DNA of 64,000 bases from Lithospermum erythrorhizon. Its lineage: Eukaryota; Streptophyta; Magnoliopsida; Boraginales; Boraginaceae. Every line of letters starts with the position of its first letter. Position 1 is the first letter of the stretch. Location: NCBI GenBank assembly GCA_019722365.1, contig JADFUC010001492.1, positions 1 through 64,000 on the forward strand. The letters are read 5' to 3'. The notes beneath the pieces are model-generated. The model was not told where the DNA came from, searched no databases, and saw only the letters and a list, made by a program, of their open reading frames with translations. Positions 13,714 to 26,742 of this stretch are shown piece after piece. The position numbers were made by a program, and so were the translations under genes.

Positions 13714-14480
13714 TTTACCTATGAAGTAAACAAAGATAGATCACCGAATCTTTTCATAGTCATCTATATTTCTCGCCTCGCTTGTTCGGATCACTCCTTT
13801 TCTAAAGCCGACATGTGCACTCTAAGACAAAATCTTTCAAACAGCCTAATAAATCCATCCCACATCACCGGTAACCGTCTGAACAAGAACCAGCATTCAG
13901 GTATTACCCTTTTCCACCAATCTCGAGCTCCACCATGTAATCTATAAACTGCAAATGTGGTCCTCAACTCTCCATTAATTCCCATAGGCTCAAATATGCT
14001 CTCCAAATCTCGGATGAACTCTAATGCCTCGGATGTGAATCACCAAATAATCCTCATGGTCTCGCCGCAAACGGCTAAATAAGTTTGCTTTGCGCCCACT
14101 TCATGTCCCGCGATAGCTAATACGCCTCGATAGTTTGCTCGGGCAGCCCACTTCCACACTAGGCTCCACACGCCTGGCCAATGCTATCCACATTTTCCCA
14201 TCTCTTACACCTCTACCTCTTCTCGGGCACCTTCCCGCAAAATTCTCCTCTCGGGCCGCACCTCTCACGCACCTCTCGTAGCGCTCCAAACGGTAATAGA
14301 CCTACGCGGCGACATCCTCTACGCTTCAATGATCTATCAATGTAAAGGAAATATTAGACTTCACTAGAAGACTCCAATATCGCCAACTCCCCCAACTAAT
14401 ATAAACCCAAGCACATAACCAATAATAAGACACCATAAAGACCTTAAACACGGGCTCATATACCAAAAATCGAACGACTC
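13714..14480 (-). mobile_element. Ty3/gypsy gag, N-terminal half
   Basis: On the minus strand, 13791-14006 encodes a segment with MESIFEPMGI, LHGGARDWWKRV and FIRLFERF. This matches the capsid-like retrotransposon gag domain of plant gypsy elements (usual form GAARDWW...W..F...F). A 62-aa Arg/Gly-rich ORF at 14101-14289 fits the gag N-terminus. The region 14290-14480 would be the leader after the 5' LTR. The gag is broken at 13713 by the Copia-like insertion and continues at 3870-3400. Confidence 0.7.
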
Positions 14481-15236
14481 CACCCCAGCTCGTCGCCTGA
14501 GGTTAAGATCATCAACAACCTGTACACCGGAGTCACCAATCGATGGATAACCACATAAAATGACTTCATTTGATATTAATAATAATACTCTTACCCATCA
14601 TACAACTCACAACCCACCCCCTAAACACATCATTAACATAAACATACATCAACTAATACAACCAAACAATACAAATATGTCTCCACAATCATCATAATAG
14701 TAGTACGGTCTCACACGAATTTCAATACAATAACATCTCGAATTCTAGAAAATATAACATGAGGAAACAATAGGAGAAAGACTGGCTGAGGACTTCCTAG
14801 CGCGACTCACCACCTCACCTACGATCTTATTCAAGTACCGTCAACGCAGCCTCTCAAAGAACCTCACGATCACTCCTAAACTAGGGCATAAACGCCCGCC
14901 CATATACAAGTGGAGTAAAAGAAATGTTTCCAGCCAATAAATACCACTCTAATAGTATCCAAACCACATAATCATACTCTTATATATAAGAACATATGAG
15001 TGTAATATTAATGAGGCTATTCATAAGAAACTACTCCCAAATTACATAATAACCTCTTATTCAACATCACTACAAGATCAACATAACACTCCACACATAT
15101 ATTTATAACCATCAACAATGCATAATCAAATATTCATTCAAATAAAACAACATCAAAACCTCCATCCACACATCCATCCACCAACCACACATCCACAAAT
15201 ACACACATCTCCCAACACATATATATACATCAGAAT

Positions 15237-15370
15237 CCTCCCGACCGAGGCTACCCCCTCAATATGCATATCACACCAAACCTCCTCGAATATCTCGTGG
15301 CTACCCCCTCAATATATGCATATCACCAAACCTCCCGGCCGAGGCTACTCCTCAATGCTATATATCATTT
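15237..15370. repeat. Three ~45-bp tandem repeats in LTR copy C
   Basis: Three units of CCTCCCGACCGAGGCTACC followed by CCTCAATATGCATATCAC and CAAA. The middle unit is degenerate. They occupy the same kind of place in the LTR as the hairpin repeats of copies A and B but are unrelated in sequence. Confidence 0.6.
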
Positions 15371-16565
15371 CACCCAAATCAACTCGCAAAAAAATACACG
15401 CATCAACAACAAACAATACACGCCTACACGCGATAATCACACATAACAATTATAGTATAATCATAAACAACTACAACAATCTCATAACATCAATCTCTAA
15501 TAACTCAATATACATTCCAATGTAACCACATGACAAAAACACACGCTAAATATATAATCATAATATATATGAGCGTTCCTATCATGAGATTTGTCTTCAC
15601 CTCGGAAATAGCAACTAAAATATCTCTTAGGTAGTCCACGCAAGCCAAAGTCCAAGCTCAACTCCTATCGAAAGCAATTATATACGTTATTTTACTTTCC
15701 ATTTATAACCTCCTCTTTAAATCTATTAAATTCCAAATAAAGATCTAAATATAATCCAATAATCCCGGTATAACGATCCTAGTTCAAATGTTGTAAATGG
15801 TCCACCAAATTCATTCGAGTATTTTTATAGCATAAAAATATAATTTTCTCCATTTAAATCTCGATTATTATTATTCTAGATCTCATAATTCAAAATAAAT
15901 ATCAAGTCAACTTTAAAATTTCCAAAATTTATATTTGTTTTTATTTGTATATCATTTCTACCATTTAACTTCTAAAATTTTATAATATATACAAAACAAC
16001 TTCAAAATCAAAAACCTTCTAAGATAAAGTCAATCTATACGACAACACTTACTTGAAAACGTAATTTTATAATTTTTGGAACATATGTACTATTTATTTC
16101 CCTATTTTATGTAAAAAAACCGAGATTAAATAGGAAACAAAATTAAACCCATACATAATATATAGCTATCTCAATGATATACTCCTAAAAAATGTTCCAA
16201 TACGTTGGTCATAATAAAATATAGTTCAATCTACTATAAACTACATAGCATTCAATCTTTAATATTATATTCATTTTGTCCTAACTTTTTAAATTATAAA
16301 ATAACATAAGATATCATCTAGATGTTCTAAAACATTTAAAAAGTAAGAGCTTAAGAAGCCAGATCATATCTTAGATGCTTGGGGATGATAGTAGGAACAC
16401 TTAAAGCTTGAATTTTTATTATGAGAACTTCACAAGACAAAGAAAAGAAGAAAAGAAGAAAAAATGAAATGGTGATGAAGATGATGATGATTTCGGCCAA
16501 GAGGAGAGATAGCGACGTGAGATATTTCAAGGTTTAAGGGATATATATAGAGTAAAAGTTAGGCC

Positions 16566-16735
16566 TCGTTTGGTATGGTGCTTTATTTCTCCACTTTTTG
16601 TCATTAAATTTAATGAAAACGATCCTAAATATATTATTATCCGTGTAACAAAGTACTACTCATTTAATACTAGTCTCGGTATATCGATTTTATTCCGAAA
16701 GTATTTATACTATCTCCGGGTCCCACCACCAAACG
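16566..16735 (+). mobile_element. MITE, family with TCGTTTGGT termini (copy 1)
   Basis: It starts TCGTTTGGTATGG and ends CCACCAAACGA, giving a 9-bp terminal inverted repeat (TCGTTTGGT). Internal landmarks TAATACTAGTCTC, ATATCGATTTTATTCC and TATTTATACTATCTC recur in reverse complement at 61590-61640, so the element is repeated. No coding capacity. A target duplication is not obvious, so the superfamily is uncertain (PIF/Harbinger or hAT-like). Confidence 0.55.
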
Positions 16736-17456
16736 ACATATTTAACATATTTTTAAAGGTTTAAACGAACAGTTATTTCACATACTTAGACATGTTGCAT
16801 TCATTATATCGCACTAATATAATGCAAGATCTCATTTTACTAAATCTCATCTCAATAAATAACTTTTCATATATCCACCTCATTAATTATCATATCAACA
16901 TACTCAGAAGGTCTTTTAATAGTTATCCACTTACAACAACTAAAATATGGCTACTATATTCACGAGTGTATGAAAGATTATAAACGTGTGATAGCGAGTA
17001 CTCACTCTCAGCTGCCTCCAAATATCAACAACTTTACTACTTCACCACCTATTTGATATCAACATCTCTTTACTTTTGGAAACTTGAAAGCAACTTTTAA
17101 GGTTATGATTTAAGAGGGAGAATAACAACAAAAGGAAAGAAAATTTAGAAAAGTGGGGAGGGCATTCACGGCTGCGGAAAACGAGAGAAAAGATTCGTGC
17201 TCATTGCTTTATTGATATAACTAGATTAAGTGACGAGGTTTCTTAGCCTCAAGAAAAATAAAAGGCACGAGGTGTCACCACAAGTAGGCGGTGTCTACCC
17301 AGTAAGCAAACACAAGGTGTCATTTCCTTTCTTAGCTGTGAGGGAAACGCATTTAAATAGTACTGCTATACACTTGTCTAGTTCGCTGGTTTGTTTTAAG
17401 TAGCAATACTCACTATTACTTGAATCATAAAATTCGAAATATTTCTGGACATTACA

Positions 17457-18950
17457 CCTAAGATCCAACATTAGCCACGAGGCCTAGTGAATCTACAAAT
17501 ATCCGATTGTGATCCATCCGTCTACAAATATAAATAGAAAGTAGGTTCTCAATATATATATATATATATATATATACATCCCATCTAAAATTAAATGGTA
17601 ATGACTACGATTTATTAATGGTACAATTCACAAATTTATCATTAATCTTCTTCATATGTAATAAAATTATTCTATGTACCTAATTACATTTATACCAAAA
17701 TTCATTGAATAAATTGCCACGATAACGCCTCTAAGGTTACACACCTAAGCAAAGCGTTCGTCTCAAGTAATAAAAATTTCTCGAGTCCCAGTGTCAACAA
17801 GGAAGTTTGAAGAAAAGATATCAACTAGTTGTAAAATTTAGTGGTCTATATAACGACTAAGTACTAGAACTGAATTTCATGTTAAGTAAACACTAGAGTT
17901 ATTGGCTATCTTTGATTCTCAATTGAAATCTAGCAATCAAGTGATTCAATCGAAATATAAACAAGCATAATTTATGTAACTTTGATAAGTTTCTTTTAGT
18001 AGACTTAAAGTGTTTATAAAATTAATTATTGAAATGTAAACTACATCTATCAGGTCAATATGTCTACAAATAAATCAATGTTTTTAACAAAACAAAAATT
18101 ATTTTCATAAAGACAAAACAAACAAACAAAATTTAACATTGAAGATCTTTATCAAAAGTAACAAAACTAGTAATCTTTACTAAAAGCTTCATCCCAAACT
18201 CTAGCTAAATATTTAGCTTCCTGTGAGTATAATAAAAGAACTCATATTTTTTTGAGATAAACAAAAATAAAAATTTATTCATGAATAAGACTCAGTAGGG
18301 ATTTGAATTAGCTTTCTAAAGAGACCAAGATCTAATAATTGGATTTCTACATTTGTCATGTACGACCGGAATAGTAAGTGCAACTCAAAAGTATAATTAT
18401 GGCTTTAAGTATTTCATGGACTAGTAGACCTTCCAATTTCTTTTATTTGCATCCATTTAATGGCATCAATTCTCTACGCATGTTTCTAAGTATCTTTCTA
18501 ATTATTTAGTTGGCCTTCCGTCATTTGGATATTTTGTTAATTATGATTTAATAACCATCCAAAATGTATTGCCATGAGGGTTAATATATGAACATTCATA
18601 TTGATTTCATTACTTTGACTATTGAAAAAGATATTTTTTAGACTTTTGGAACTGATGACAACGTTGTATCATAATGATTTAAATGGGGCTTCAATGCAGT
18701 AATTGAAATCGATCAATTGATTAACAGAATAAAATATCATTCAAATACAAACCGTATTTTGATCCAAACTCATACATAAATTGAAATCAACAATATCGCC
18801 TCAACTTTTGAGTATAATTGGACCACAAACTTGCAAGATCGGGATTAATATTACCACTTATAGTTTTATTACATTGTTTTAGGCGTCCAACAACATTTTA
18901 TATAATTTGGATAACTATAGCTCGCTACGGACTCAACATCAAGCACTACA
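17457..18950. other. Gene-free AT-rich stretch
   Basis: No ORF or protein motif was recognised on either strand. It contains a (TA)n run at 17552-17576. Nothing else can be supported. Confidence 0.5.
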
Positions 18951-18954
18951 TAAA

Positions 18955-20640
18955 AGATGTTAGATAGAACCGCTTATGTCTTCTATTGTTATAGTGTTGG
19001 TGTTCCGCTAGATGATCGCCGAGCACGTTGTTAGACCAAAAGTTATAATACTCGACCGACACGAGAAAGCCTAGAAAATAAATAGTACATAAAATAAAAA
19101 CACCCTAAGATGGTAACCTAGTTCAATGTAATCTCTTGCACCTAATCTCTGTGACATTTTAAATAAGGATTTCACTATAAATTTAAAGAAATTAAAAGAA
19201 GGGACTTATATGAATATGCTCCCATAGTCTACTCAGGCTACCTAGTCCAAATAGTTTTCAGAAAGTTTAGGTTCCCTCTAAATCCTCATCCTCACGCCAA
19301 CACTCTCCCAATGTCTGATTCTACACCGATTTAACAATATATTCCCAATGATTGTTATACAAAAAGTGTCATAAAAAAATCGACATTAGTTAGAAGTTGT
19401 AGAATGGCTTTAACATATTCTAATCTACACAAAAATATTTTCTCAAATCTTTTGCTCTCAAAATAATGTAGAATAAACAATATGTATGATATATACTACT
19501 AGGGTCTCAAGAATTTGTATATTTAGTGTAGGCACAACAACTTATATGAAAGTTGACGGGTTTTATATGCAAAATCTAACCTTCAAAACGACCGACGCGA
19601 ATCCTTATCACTACTTGACATAAAAAAATTACAAGAGTGTACATTTCTTCTAGAATATTTAATGGCAAAGGAGAACGAGCGAGCCTATACACCCAAAGTA
19701 GGTATCTCCCAAGAGTATCCACACCGGCTATCGATTCAACTTCAGGTATTTATCGAACGACATAGAAGGGAAACGAATAAGAATGGAAGAGAAAATATTT
19801 CTCTCTTCCTTATGGAGGTGGTTCGCCGAGTGGTCGATGGGAGGGAGAGAAATTTTTTTCTCAAAACAAAATGAGCATTAGTTACTTTCTAGTAAAAACA
19901 CTTCATATAATAAAAGTTTGACGAGAGTTTTAAGGAGAATAAATCTCTCAAACAAACTCTATCTCATCCATCCTAACCACCAAATAGTCGAGACTTCTCT
20001 TATGCCGGGATTCAATTTTTCATCCCGAATATTTCCTTCGTGTTTCACTTTAAAACCCGAGAAGTTATAATAATACATATTATTAGTTCGGGTTTGTCAA
20101 GCCAGGTGCGACTTTAGGACGGATCGAAAAGAGTAATATATTAAACAATACACCGATTATTGTCTTAATACAGATTACGAGCGGACCCTAGTAAGCCATC
20201 ATAATCCCTAATACGATGCTTGTGAAATATTAATTGCTCAACAATTCATATATACGAACTTTTATAATAACGTCAATGTATAAATTTGCTGATCAATCAA
20301 ATTGTTCAACGGCATTTTACGAGATCTATTATCTCACGCTCCAACAAAAAAGATCTTCCATAAACAATTCTTTCCATAACACACCATATAATAATTGTTT
20401 GGATACTTTTCTTTTTCCATAATCAATCAAATCTCAATCTTCATACTTGGGGAATACTCCAAGTCATTCCCATATATTATATGATGAAAATATCTCTCCC
20501 AAATATTACTAAAATCAGCAGAATCCCAAAAATATTCAGACAAGTTCTAACAAAGAGTAAATCAAGTTGTACCAACTGTCTTTGACACTTGGTTTAATAC
20601 TTCGACACTACTCATAATTTTGCCACCGACATATGTAAAG
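18955..20640 (-). mobile_element. Copia-type LTR related to the TR-GAG LTRs, split by an insertion
   Basis: Positions 19350-19550 (AGTTAGAAGT, CATATTCTAATCTACAC, CTCTCAAAATA, TTTAGTGTAGGCAC) and 20440-20640 (CATACTTGGGGAATACTCC, AAATATCTCTCCCAAATATT) match successive parts of the LTRs at 43351-44024, 45918-46804 and 53626-54502, in the same orientation. Between them, about 19560-20370, lies sequence absent from those LTRs, so a second element has inserted. It contains a 70-aa ORF (19662-19874) with no recognised motif. Confidence 0.45.
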
Positions 20641-21780
20641 CTACATATTTATAAATTAAAAACAGAAAGTACAAAATTATATTTTGAATGTTCTACAAAT
20701 ATTATATAATAACTAAAATAGTACATGATATCGATATGACATGCATATTTAAACACTAACCACACCCCCAACCAAATTATTACTACTCTATGATAAAAGC
20801 ACGACATAAGGTTACTTGTTAAAATTTTGTTATTACCAATTCTTGTTCTAGTATATCCAAATCAACAAACTATTGCATGCCAAATCTATTCAATATCCAA
20901 TACTATCTTACATAAGTAGTTTAATATTCATCCTCCATTCTCAAGTTGTTGACTAAAAGCTACGAACGTCATTATCATAACTCTACTACCTCAATGTTTT
21001 ACCACAAAGTAACAAATTTTCTCGTAGTTTATTTATCATTTTTTCACAAAATCAAGACATTCATTAGAGCAAACAACTCTTGTTAGTGGATCTCACTTAT
21101 CGATCTCCGAAAAGTGGCTAGGTTACGCTTAGCCCCCGAATCATGAATGTTTCTACAATAAGTTTGGCTATACATTCATCAATCTATCAACACTGTATCC
21201 AACATAAGTAAGAATTTATTTATCGTCAGAATGAGGCCTAGCAATGAAGGTAAGAAGATATTTTACTCGAGCAAACTCAAGGAGATGAGTAATAATGAAT
21301 TACCATCAAGAACAATCGCACTTAAGCCTACTTCACATCTTCGCTAACTCCATCGACACCTTCCACATCATTCCTCAGAAACTCTTTTAATATCACACAC
21401 AACACAATACTTCGATTTCTTTTCAATCTCCTACACTCAACGATTCATTTCCAAGAACTAACCACACAACTACAAGAATAATCAGTTACACACTTCGAGG
21501 ATGGAAAACGATGAATAAATTTTGGTATAAAGTGCTCATAACGTGGTTACTATAAAAATATCATTTAGGCTCAAGAGGGTTTATTAAGGGATAAATTTTC
21601 AAGTAGGATTTATGTAAAGCGAGGTAAAATCTAAGTGCCTCTTCATCATTCTCATGTATACATAAAACGTGATTAAAGAGAGATTCAAAACAAGTTTTGA
21701 AGAAAATAATTACCTACATAATATCACACCAAGAAAGAATATTTGAGCATAATATTTAGGCACGCATTTCTTTTTATGAT
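20641..21780. other. Gene-free stretch
   Basis: Only short random ORFs on either strand. I recognise no gene, RNA or element end here. Confidence 0.4.
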
Positions 21781-22186
21781 GCTGATGTTAATTGCCAAGG
21801 AGGGGCGCGTAGACCCTTTTGGACTATGTAGTCCCCGGAGTTAGTACTATCATTCCTTAGAAGCATAGTGTATATCATACAGCTTCCTTTTATCTTGATT
21901 TTATTTTTCTTTTATGCTTTGATTTATTTTGCTTTCAATCTTTTGATGTTTGATTTGGATGCTTATGGCTCTCCTTGTCCTTTCAGATCCTCTCGACAGC
22001 CTCAAGTGATGGCTTTTAGGTTACAAAGACTTTTTGATAAGTTAGCGACCGAGCCCGAGCATTCCAAGCCGCCACGCACTCAAGTAGATCAAGCTGAGGA
22101 TTAAGTCAAACGTGCACTCACTTTGTTGGATAGTTTAGACTCATGTCCAGAGTTTGTTAGTGTTTCACTCTCTTACCCTTGAGTCA

Positions 22187-22275
22187 TAGGGCACTTTACG
22201 CTCCTACTAAGTAGACGCGAGGCACTTTTATGCTCTTACCATGAGACGCGAGGCACTTTATGCTATTACCGTGGA
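22187..22275. repeat. Three ~32-bp tandem repeats
   Basis: Units of GGCACTTTATGCTCTTACC followed by ATGAGACGCGA, repeated three times with small changes (first unit GGGCACTTTACGCTCCTACT). Probably part of the non-coding region of the surrounding gypsy element. Confidence 0.6.
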
Positions 22276-22959
22276 GCCGCGATCCTTAGTACGTTTAAGG
22301 ATAGTATCATTTTAGGTAATGACCACTCTATAGCCCTACCTTCTTTCCTTCCCCTTCTTATTTTCCAACAAGTGGAGAATGCATGCTGAAATAGGCATCG
22401 CTTCCAAATTCTACACTTGATATTCTGTCCCCAAGCACTATCTGGCTTCTTGCATAGTGGACCTTCATTTTTAATCCTCGACATTCATAACATGAATCAG
22501 ATGGATAGATAAACGAGGTAACATTACACATTCAATGCTATACTCTCGCACTGGCCATGCACTTAGTAATATTCGCGCTCAGAGGCTATCACCAACTTTG
22601 CTTTTGACTTATCTTACCCAACATGTCTTGTATTTTCCTGATTTGTCTCAAGCATCATGACTTCAATTTGAGCTTAGTCCCTGCATATAATGATTTCAGT
22701 GTACTTTTCAGATTCCGTCCGGCAGCCCAATTTGAGATTGTAGGCTCCACCTCAAAAGTCAGCAGCCTTAACTCGAGGTTACTATCAGCGTACCTCGCAA
22801 TGCCACGGTGAACTAACTAATTCATCGGCGGCTTCAACAACTTGACTTCGACGACAGTCTCGATTCGCTAATTCGGTAGGTCAGATCCCTATGGCTCTTC
22901 GAAGCTCGCTGACGACGCGATATGTCTCGACTAGCTTTGTGAGGCTCGTGAGTTAAGAT

Positions 22960-23130
22960 GCCCTTGTCCGCTTTAAATGCATATCGGTTTATGTTCCCGA
23001 CCGGCCTTTAGCAGCCTTTTAGTAATCGTAATAACCATGTCCGACTTTAGAGGCTTTTTCGGGATACGATAGCATATGTTCCCATCGGCCTTAGCAGCTT
23101 AGTAGTCGACGGCCCTATTCATATGGGATA
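22960..23130. repeat. Degenerate tandem repeat, ~65-100 bp period
   Basis: The block ATGTTCCCGACCGGCCTTTAGCAGCC...TTTTAGTAATCG reappears with changes as ATGTTCCCATCGGCCTTAGCAGC...TTAGTAGTCG. A third partial copy around ATGTCCGACTTTAGAGGC lies between. No coding meaning is seen. Confidence 0.45.
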
Positions 23131-24150
23131 TGTGTACGTTAAATATTCAGAGACCTCAAGAGCTCAGATGTCTCAGTGCATGATCCTCAAATTTCATGTA
23201 GATGTATTTTTTCAAGCCGGACAACTCTACAGGAATCTTCTCGAGGCATCACTGACAACACCTCAAACTACTGACCTTAGTCCCTCTCAATTTTAGAGAT
23301 AGCGTTGAATAGAAAAGTTGGAGCTTCGCTTCCTCCCTTAGTCTTAATTCTGTCTCGTAGGCGCTGCATTCCTCGGCTTCTTTCACCTTATCGGTTACTC
23401 TAAGGTAGATACTAAATTCATCTACTTAGTCCGATAGAGTGTCCGATGTAAGTAGGATTGCCTGACGCCGCTTTTTGCCCTATTCATCATCACTTCGCGC
23501 CCCTGTGTTCAAGAGTTTTAGCATACTGCTTCTGAACCCAGTCCGGTTACAATCTAGGAGCTTTAAGAGCATAACCCTTTCAGGATTGCACACCCAAGAG
23601 CCCGAAAGCCGCAGAGCGAGGTTACTTGTTGACGAGATTTTGTGCCATATCGTCGGGACCATTACATCCACCTACTTGCTCGGCTATCTTTACCAGCACT
23701 CAAGGGGACAACATTGACGTTGTTTTAGGTTACGGGCTGCCATTGACATGTAATGCTCGCCTATGTACCCAAAGGATCTTTCCTCGATCAAACCAAACGA
23801 AGTTCAAAAAGGGGGTTTGACTTTAACCTCATATGCGGTCAGCGCTTATCCTCTTCCTCGTGAAATTGGATAATTCGCCCTCTCATCCGAGGAACAATTT
23901 ATACTGCCCGGGAGTAGGTCGATAGTTTGCCTCGTGACGTGAGCGAAATGGGTAGCTTATCCTCGCTCGGGAGGATACTTCAGCTTTATGAGAAATATTT
24001 GAACCTCGCTTCGATCGCATGCTGCCAAGATCTCACCCTTGTTCCGGAGTAGTCTGTCAAGCATCAAATTCAACCTATCACCGCTTTTCATGAAGAGTAC
24101 GGTGTCATTGACTCTATGTATTTAGGCATCAATATTCGAGCGGACATTAA

Positions 24151-25091
24151 TGTTGGATAATTATGTAAACTTGTTCACAAACATAAACAAAAACATACAA
24201 TATTATTTTAAAATGTATATAATCGAATTATTGTGTACATATATGCATATATGTATATAAAATGAATTCGAGCACCCTCATGCCGCACCGAAATCACCAA
24301 CTTCACTTCGTGAAGCCCCTTTGATCTCCTCCTAGCAATTAGCACCACAAATGGTAGATGCTCCAATCGTCCACACGAGGAGCGGTCAATCACGTGATTG
24401 GATTTGTTGTAACCTCAAGAGCACCGAGAACAAAATCAAGCCAAAATGGCTTCAGGTTTTGCTCGGCTACGGCGGCGGGAGCAGAAGCAAGAGGGAGGCG
24501 GTGACACACAAAAATGAATTAGGGTTTTCATCTATGAAACTCCTTTATATAGCCCACCTCCTTTTAACTCCGAATAGTACGAATTCGCTAACTAATAAGC
24601 CAACTCGCTAAAACGTTAACTAACTAAATGCTAACCAGTAAGTAAATTCAACAAGTCACTAATGAGCTTTTTCTAGTTAAACTGCCAATTGAACTAGCAA
24701 GCCACCGATTCGTCTCGCCCAATTTATATATTCAAGCATTGTCAATAAAACTCTTTGATTTGAGTATCTCGCCGATTTCAACCAAATTCCTCAATTTAGC
24801 AATCACGATTTACTTATACATAAAATAAACTCAACGTCACTCTATAAAGTGCCAGGACTCGGGGCTCGTATAATATTAGTTGTATAATAATATAATTGAC
24901 CATTAGTATTATTATAACGATTATGCAATGCTGATATAGCACCGAATAACCCTTATATCATGAGTTTCTATTTAGTAATTTATAATTACTATTATTGAAC
25001 AATTAGTTATTTAACTAAACTAGTAAAATGAATTATTACAACAATTGTCACAACGGACAATTAAAGAAATCAATATGTTCGATTTTCAACA
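24151..25091 (-). mobile_element. Solo Copia-type LTR with 5-bp target duplication
   Basis: Begins TGTTGGATAATTATG and ends CGATTTTCAACA, so both ends carry the TGTTG/CAACA inverted repeat. It is flanked by ATTAA (24146-24150) and ATTCA (25092-25096), a 4/5 target duplication. The right half aligns with the LTRs at 3880-4853 and 12786-13713 (CATAACGATTA, ATATCATGAG, CAATTGTCACAACGG). No internal region is attached. It interrupts the Tat/Ogre-like remnant. Confidence 0.65.
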
Positions 25092-26463
25092 ATTCATTCC
25101 ATAATGACTACTCACGGACATACTACAGATATTAGGTTCAGACCATGCCTTTTGGAGGAATTCATCTTGGATGCCACTTGGTCGGGTCCCATATCTATTC
25201 CCATATCGCTGTTCAGAGTCATACCGCTGATTTGCATCCTCTATTTCTTTCTAGGGAACAAATACGCACGGAAGCCTTTTGCATTCATACCGGATTTCCA
25301 TCCTCTATTTCCTCTATTTTGCCTTCATTAACTCCATAATGACGGAGCCTTTTGCAAAGCTCATGGAGCTAGGAAGGTAGTCTTATCTCGATATATCTTC
25401 CTTCGTTTCCGGCCTCAACCCTCAACTATAGCAGATGTTGTTAGCCTTCATACCCGTCGCTCGACATCGCTGGTGAACTCGTCTGTGATGCCATTTGGCC
25501 GTCATCGCCCGAGATACATAAGGTTTTTCATAGCTAGCTGGAACTTCTAGTTCCTCTACCTCCTAGGAAATACCAAGCCTTGACGCACCTCTTTAAATTC
25601 ACGCACCACTTCTCCCATTTCTCGCATCTTTCACCGATATACACGGAGGTCGCCATGAACCTTTTTTTCATTGCCTGTGGATGCCGCCTCTTGACCGGAA
25701 GGTACCTCCGTCCGCTGTCCTCATCTTGTTTTTCTACGTTGAAATACGGTGTAGCCTCTTTCTTTTGCAGCCTCTATGACTTCGCAGTGTCGCCCTCCCA
25801 AGTCTCGTCAAAGACATTTTCTTTGAGTCATCGGCTTTTATGTTTGCCCCCTATTTCAGAAGACTCCATTCTCTTGATTTTCTTCTCGGGGGTCGAGATC
25901 ATCAACCTAAGGAATAATGAAGGCCGCTCCTCACGTATTTGGTCTATGATCCTCTTCACCAACCACCTACGCTGTGATTAACAATTCCTTGATTAGGACA
26001 CGTAGCTGGTGGTTTCGAGGTATATCCCAACTCGTGTTGAGTTCTCGATGCACTACATCCTTTTGTCTCATTATGTTTTGGGGTATCATTTAACCATGTA
26101 TTTTGTCGCTTATAACTCGGGAGGTAATTGTCCTAAAGCTTTGTCTCGATGTAGTCATAGCCTACTTTCAATAGAGGTCATAAGATTTTGACCCATAGTT
26201 CCACGCCTATTTCGGTCCTTTCTTTGAGGTGTCACAAACCCTTTAACGGGCGACGCCACCACCTTTCGTGTCGGGAACAGGGCAGGTCAAGCCTTTTAAA
26301 AAGCTCAACTAGCTCTTCATCCGCTTCCTTGTGTGCCTCGAGGTAGCGGCTTGAGGTACTAGAGGTACCCGGCCGCCAGCCCTTCCTCATGTCAGATTTG
26401 CCCTTTTCTGTAGTACTGACTTGTAAGTGAGGAAGTTGTCGAGGCACAACAAGTAGCAATATT
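25092..26463 (-). mobile_element. Tat/Ogre-like element, region after protease, decayed
   Basis: Minus-strand reading continues from the protease into a charged region with many stops. Pieces such as RPSLFLRLM and the basic stretch RRYLPVKRRHPQAMKKRF occur at about 25650-25950. The plus-strand ORF at 25580-25981 is its antisense shadow. No domain can be named with confidence. Confidence 0.3.
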
Positions 26464-26742
26464 TCAAGCACCGTGTTGGCCGAGGGACAATATCGCTATC
26501 AGGATCCAAGTGCTTCCTAATAGGATATTATAGCGACCTTTATACCTATTATACGGAACCAAAGGGTTTCCAATTCCCCTATCACCAAGTGTAGAATTAC
26601 TTTCATAGCATAATCTTGAATTACGACAAGGATTGTAAGTCTCCACTGATGCCTGGGTGAGCTTTAATGTCCGTGAGCCAGAGGGGATATTTACAAATGA
26701 TCCTCCATCTACCAACATTCTTATCCGACTTTCGCTATACAT
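26464..26742 (-). mobile_element. Tat/Ogre-like Ty3/gypsy retropepsin
   Basis: A 92-aa open stretch carries RMLVDGGSFVNI near residues 8-20, corresponding to the protease active site (usual D-S/T/G-G-S in this lineage). About 50 residues later comes YNILLGSTWI, matching the YN.LLGRPWI flap/hydrophobic end of the domain. It lies about 0.8 kb downstream of the gag motif on the same strand, the expected order. It is a fragment without a complete polyprotein. Confidence 0.55.

Larger units (their letters stand above)
14480..17456 (-). mobile_element. Ty3/gypsy 5' LTR (copy C) of the split element
   Basis: It lies directly upstream (minus strand) of the gag, where a 5' LTR belongs. Its left part aligns with copy B. 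The right end is placed at 17456, where the minus strand reads TGTAATGTCC followed by AAATATTTCGAATTTTA, a form common at gypsy LTR starts. The length includes a MITE at about 16566-16735. The left boundary is approximate. It has no coding content; the 135-aa plus-strand ORF at 15118-15525 is low-complexity LTR sequence. Confidence 0.5.
21781..24150 (-). mobile_element. Non-coding 3' part of a Tat/Ogre-like gypsy element (tentative)
   Basis: GC-richer than its surroundings and full of short internal repeats. It sits downstream (minus strand) of the Tat-type gag and protease, beyond the solo LTR at 24151-25091. I looked for reverse transcriptase, RNase H and integrase motifs and could not find any that held up. 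A 78-aa plus-strand ORF (21868-22104) begins with a hydrophobic run but has no recognised family. Assignment to the Tat element is by position only. Confidence 0.3.

Noticed and set aside
15118..15525. 135-aa plus-strand ORF rich in His, Pro and Ile
   Set aside because: Low-complexity translation of a gypsy LTR including its 45-bp tandem repeats.
22900..24150. Possible gypsy reverse transcriptase on the minus strand
   Set aside because: I looked for the usual catalytic and flanking motifs in all minus frames and could not find a convincing series.
25580..25981. 133-aa plus-strand ORF
   Set aside because: Antisense to decayed Tat/Ogre-like sequence whose gag and protease are on the minus strand; no motif of its own.
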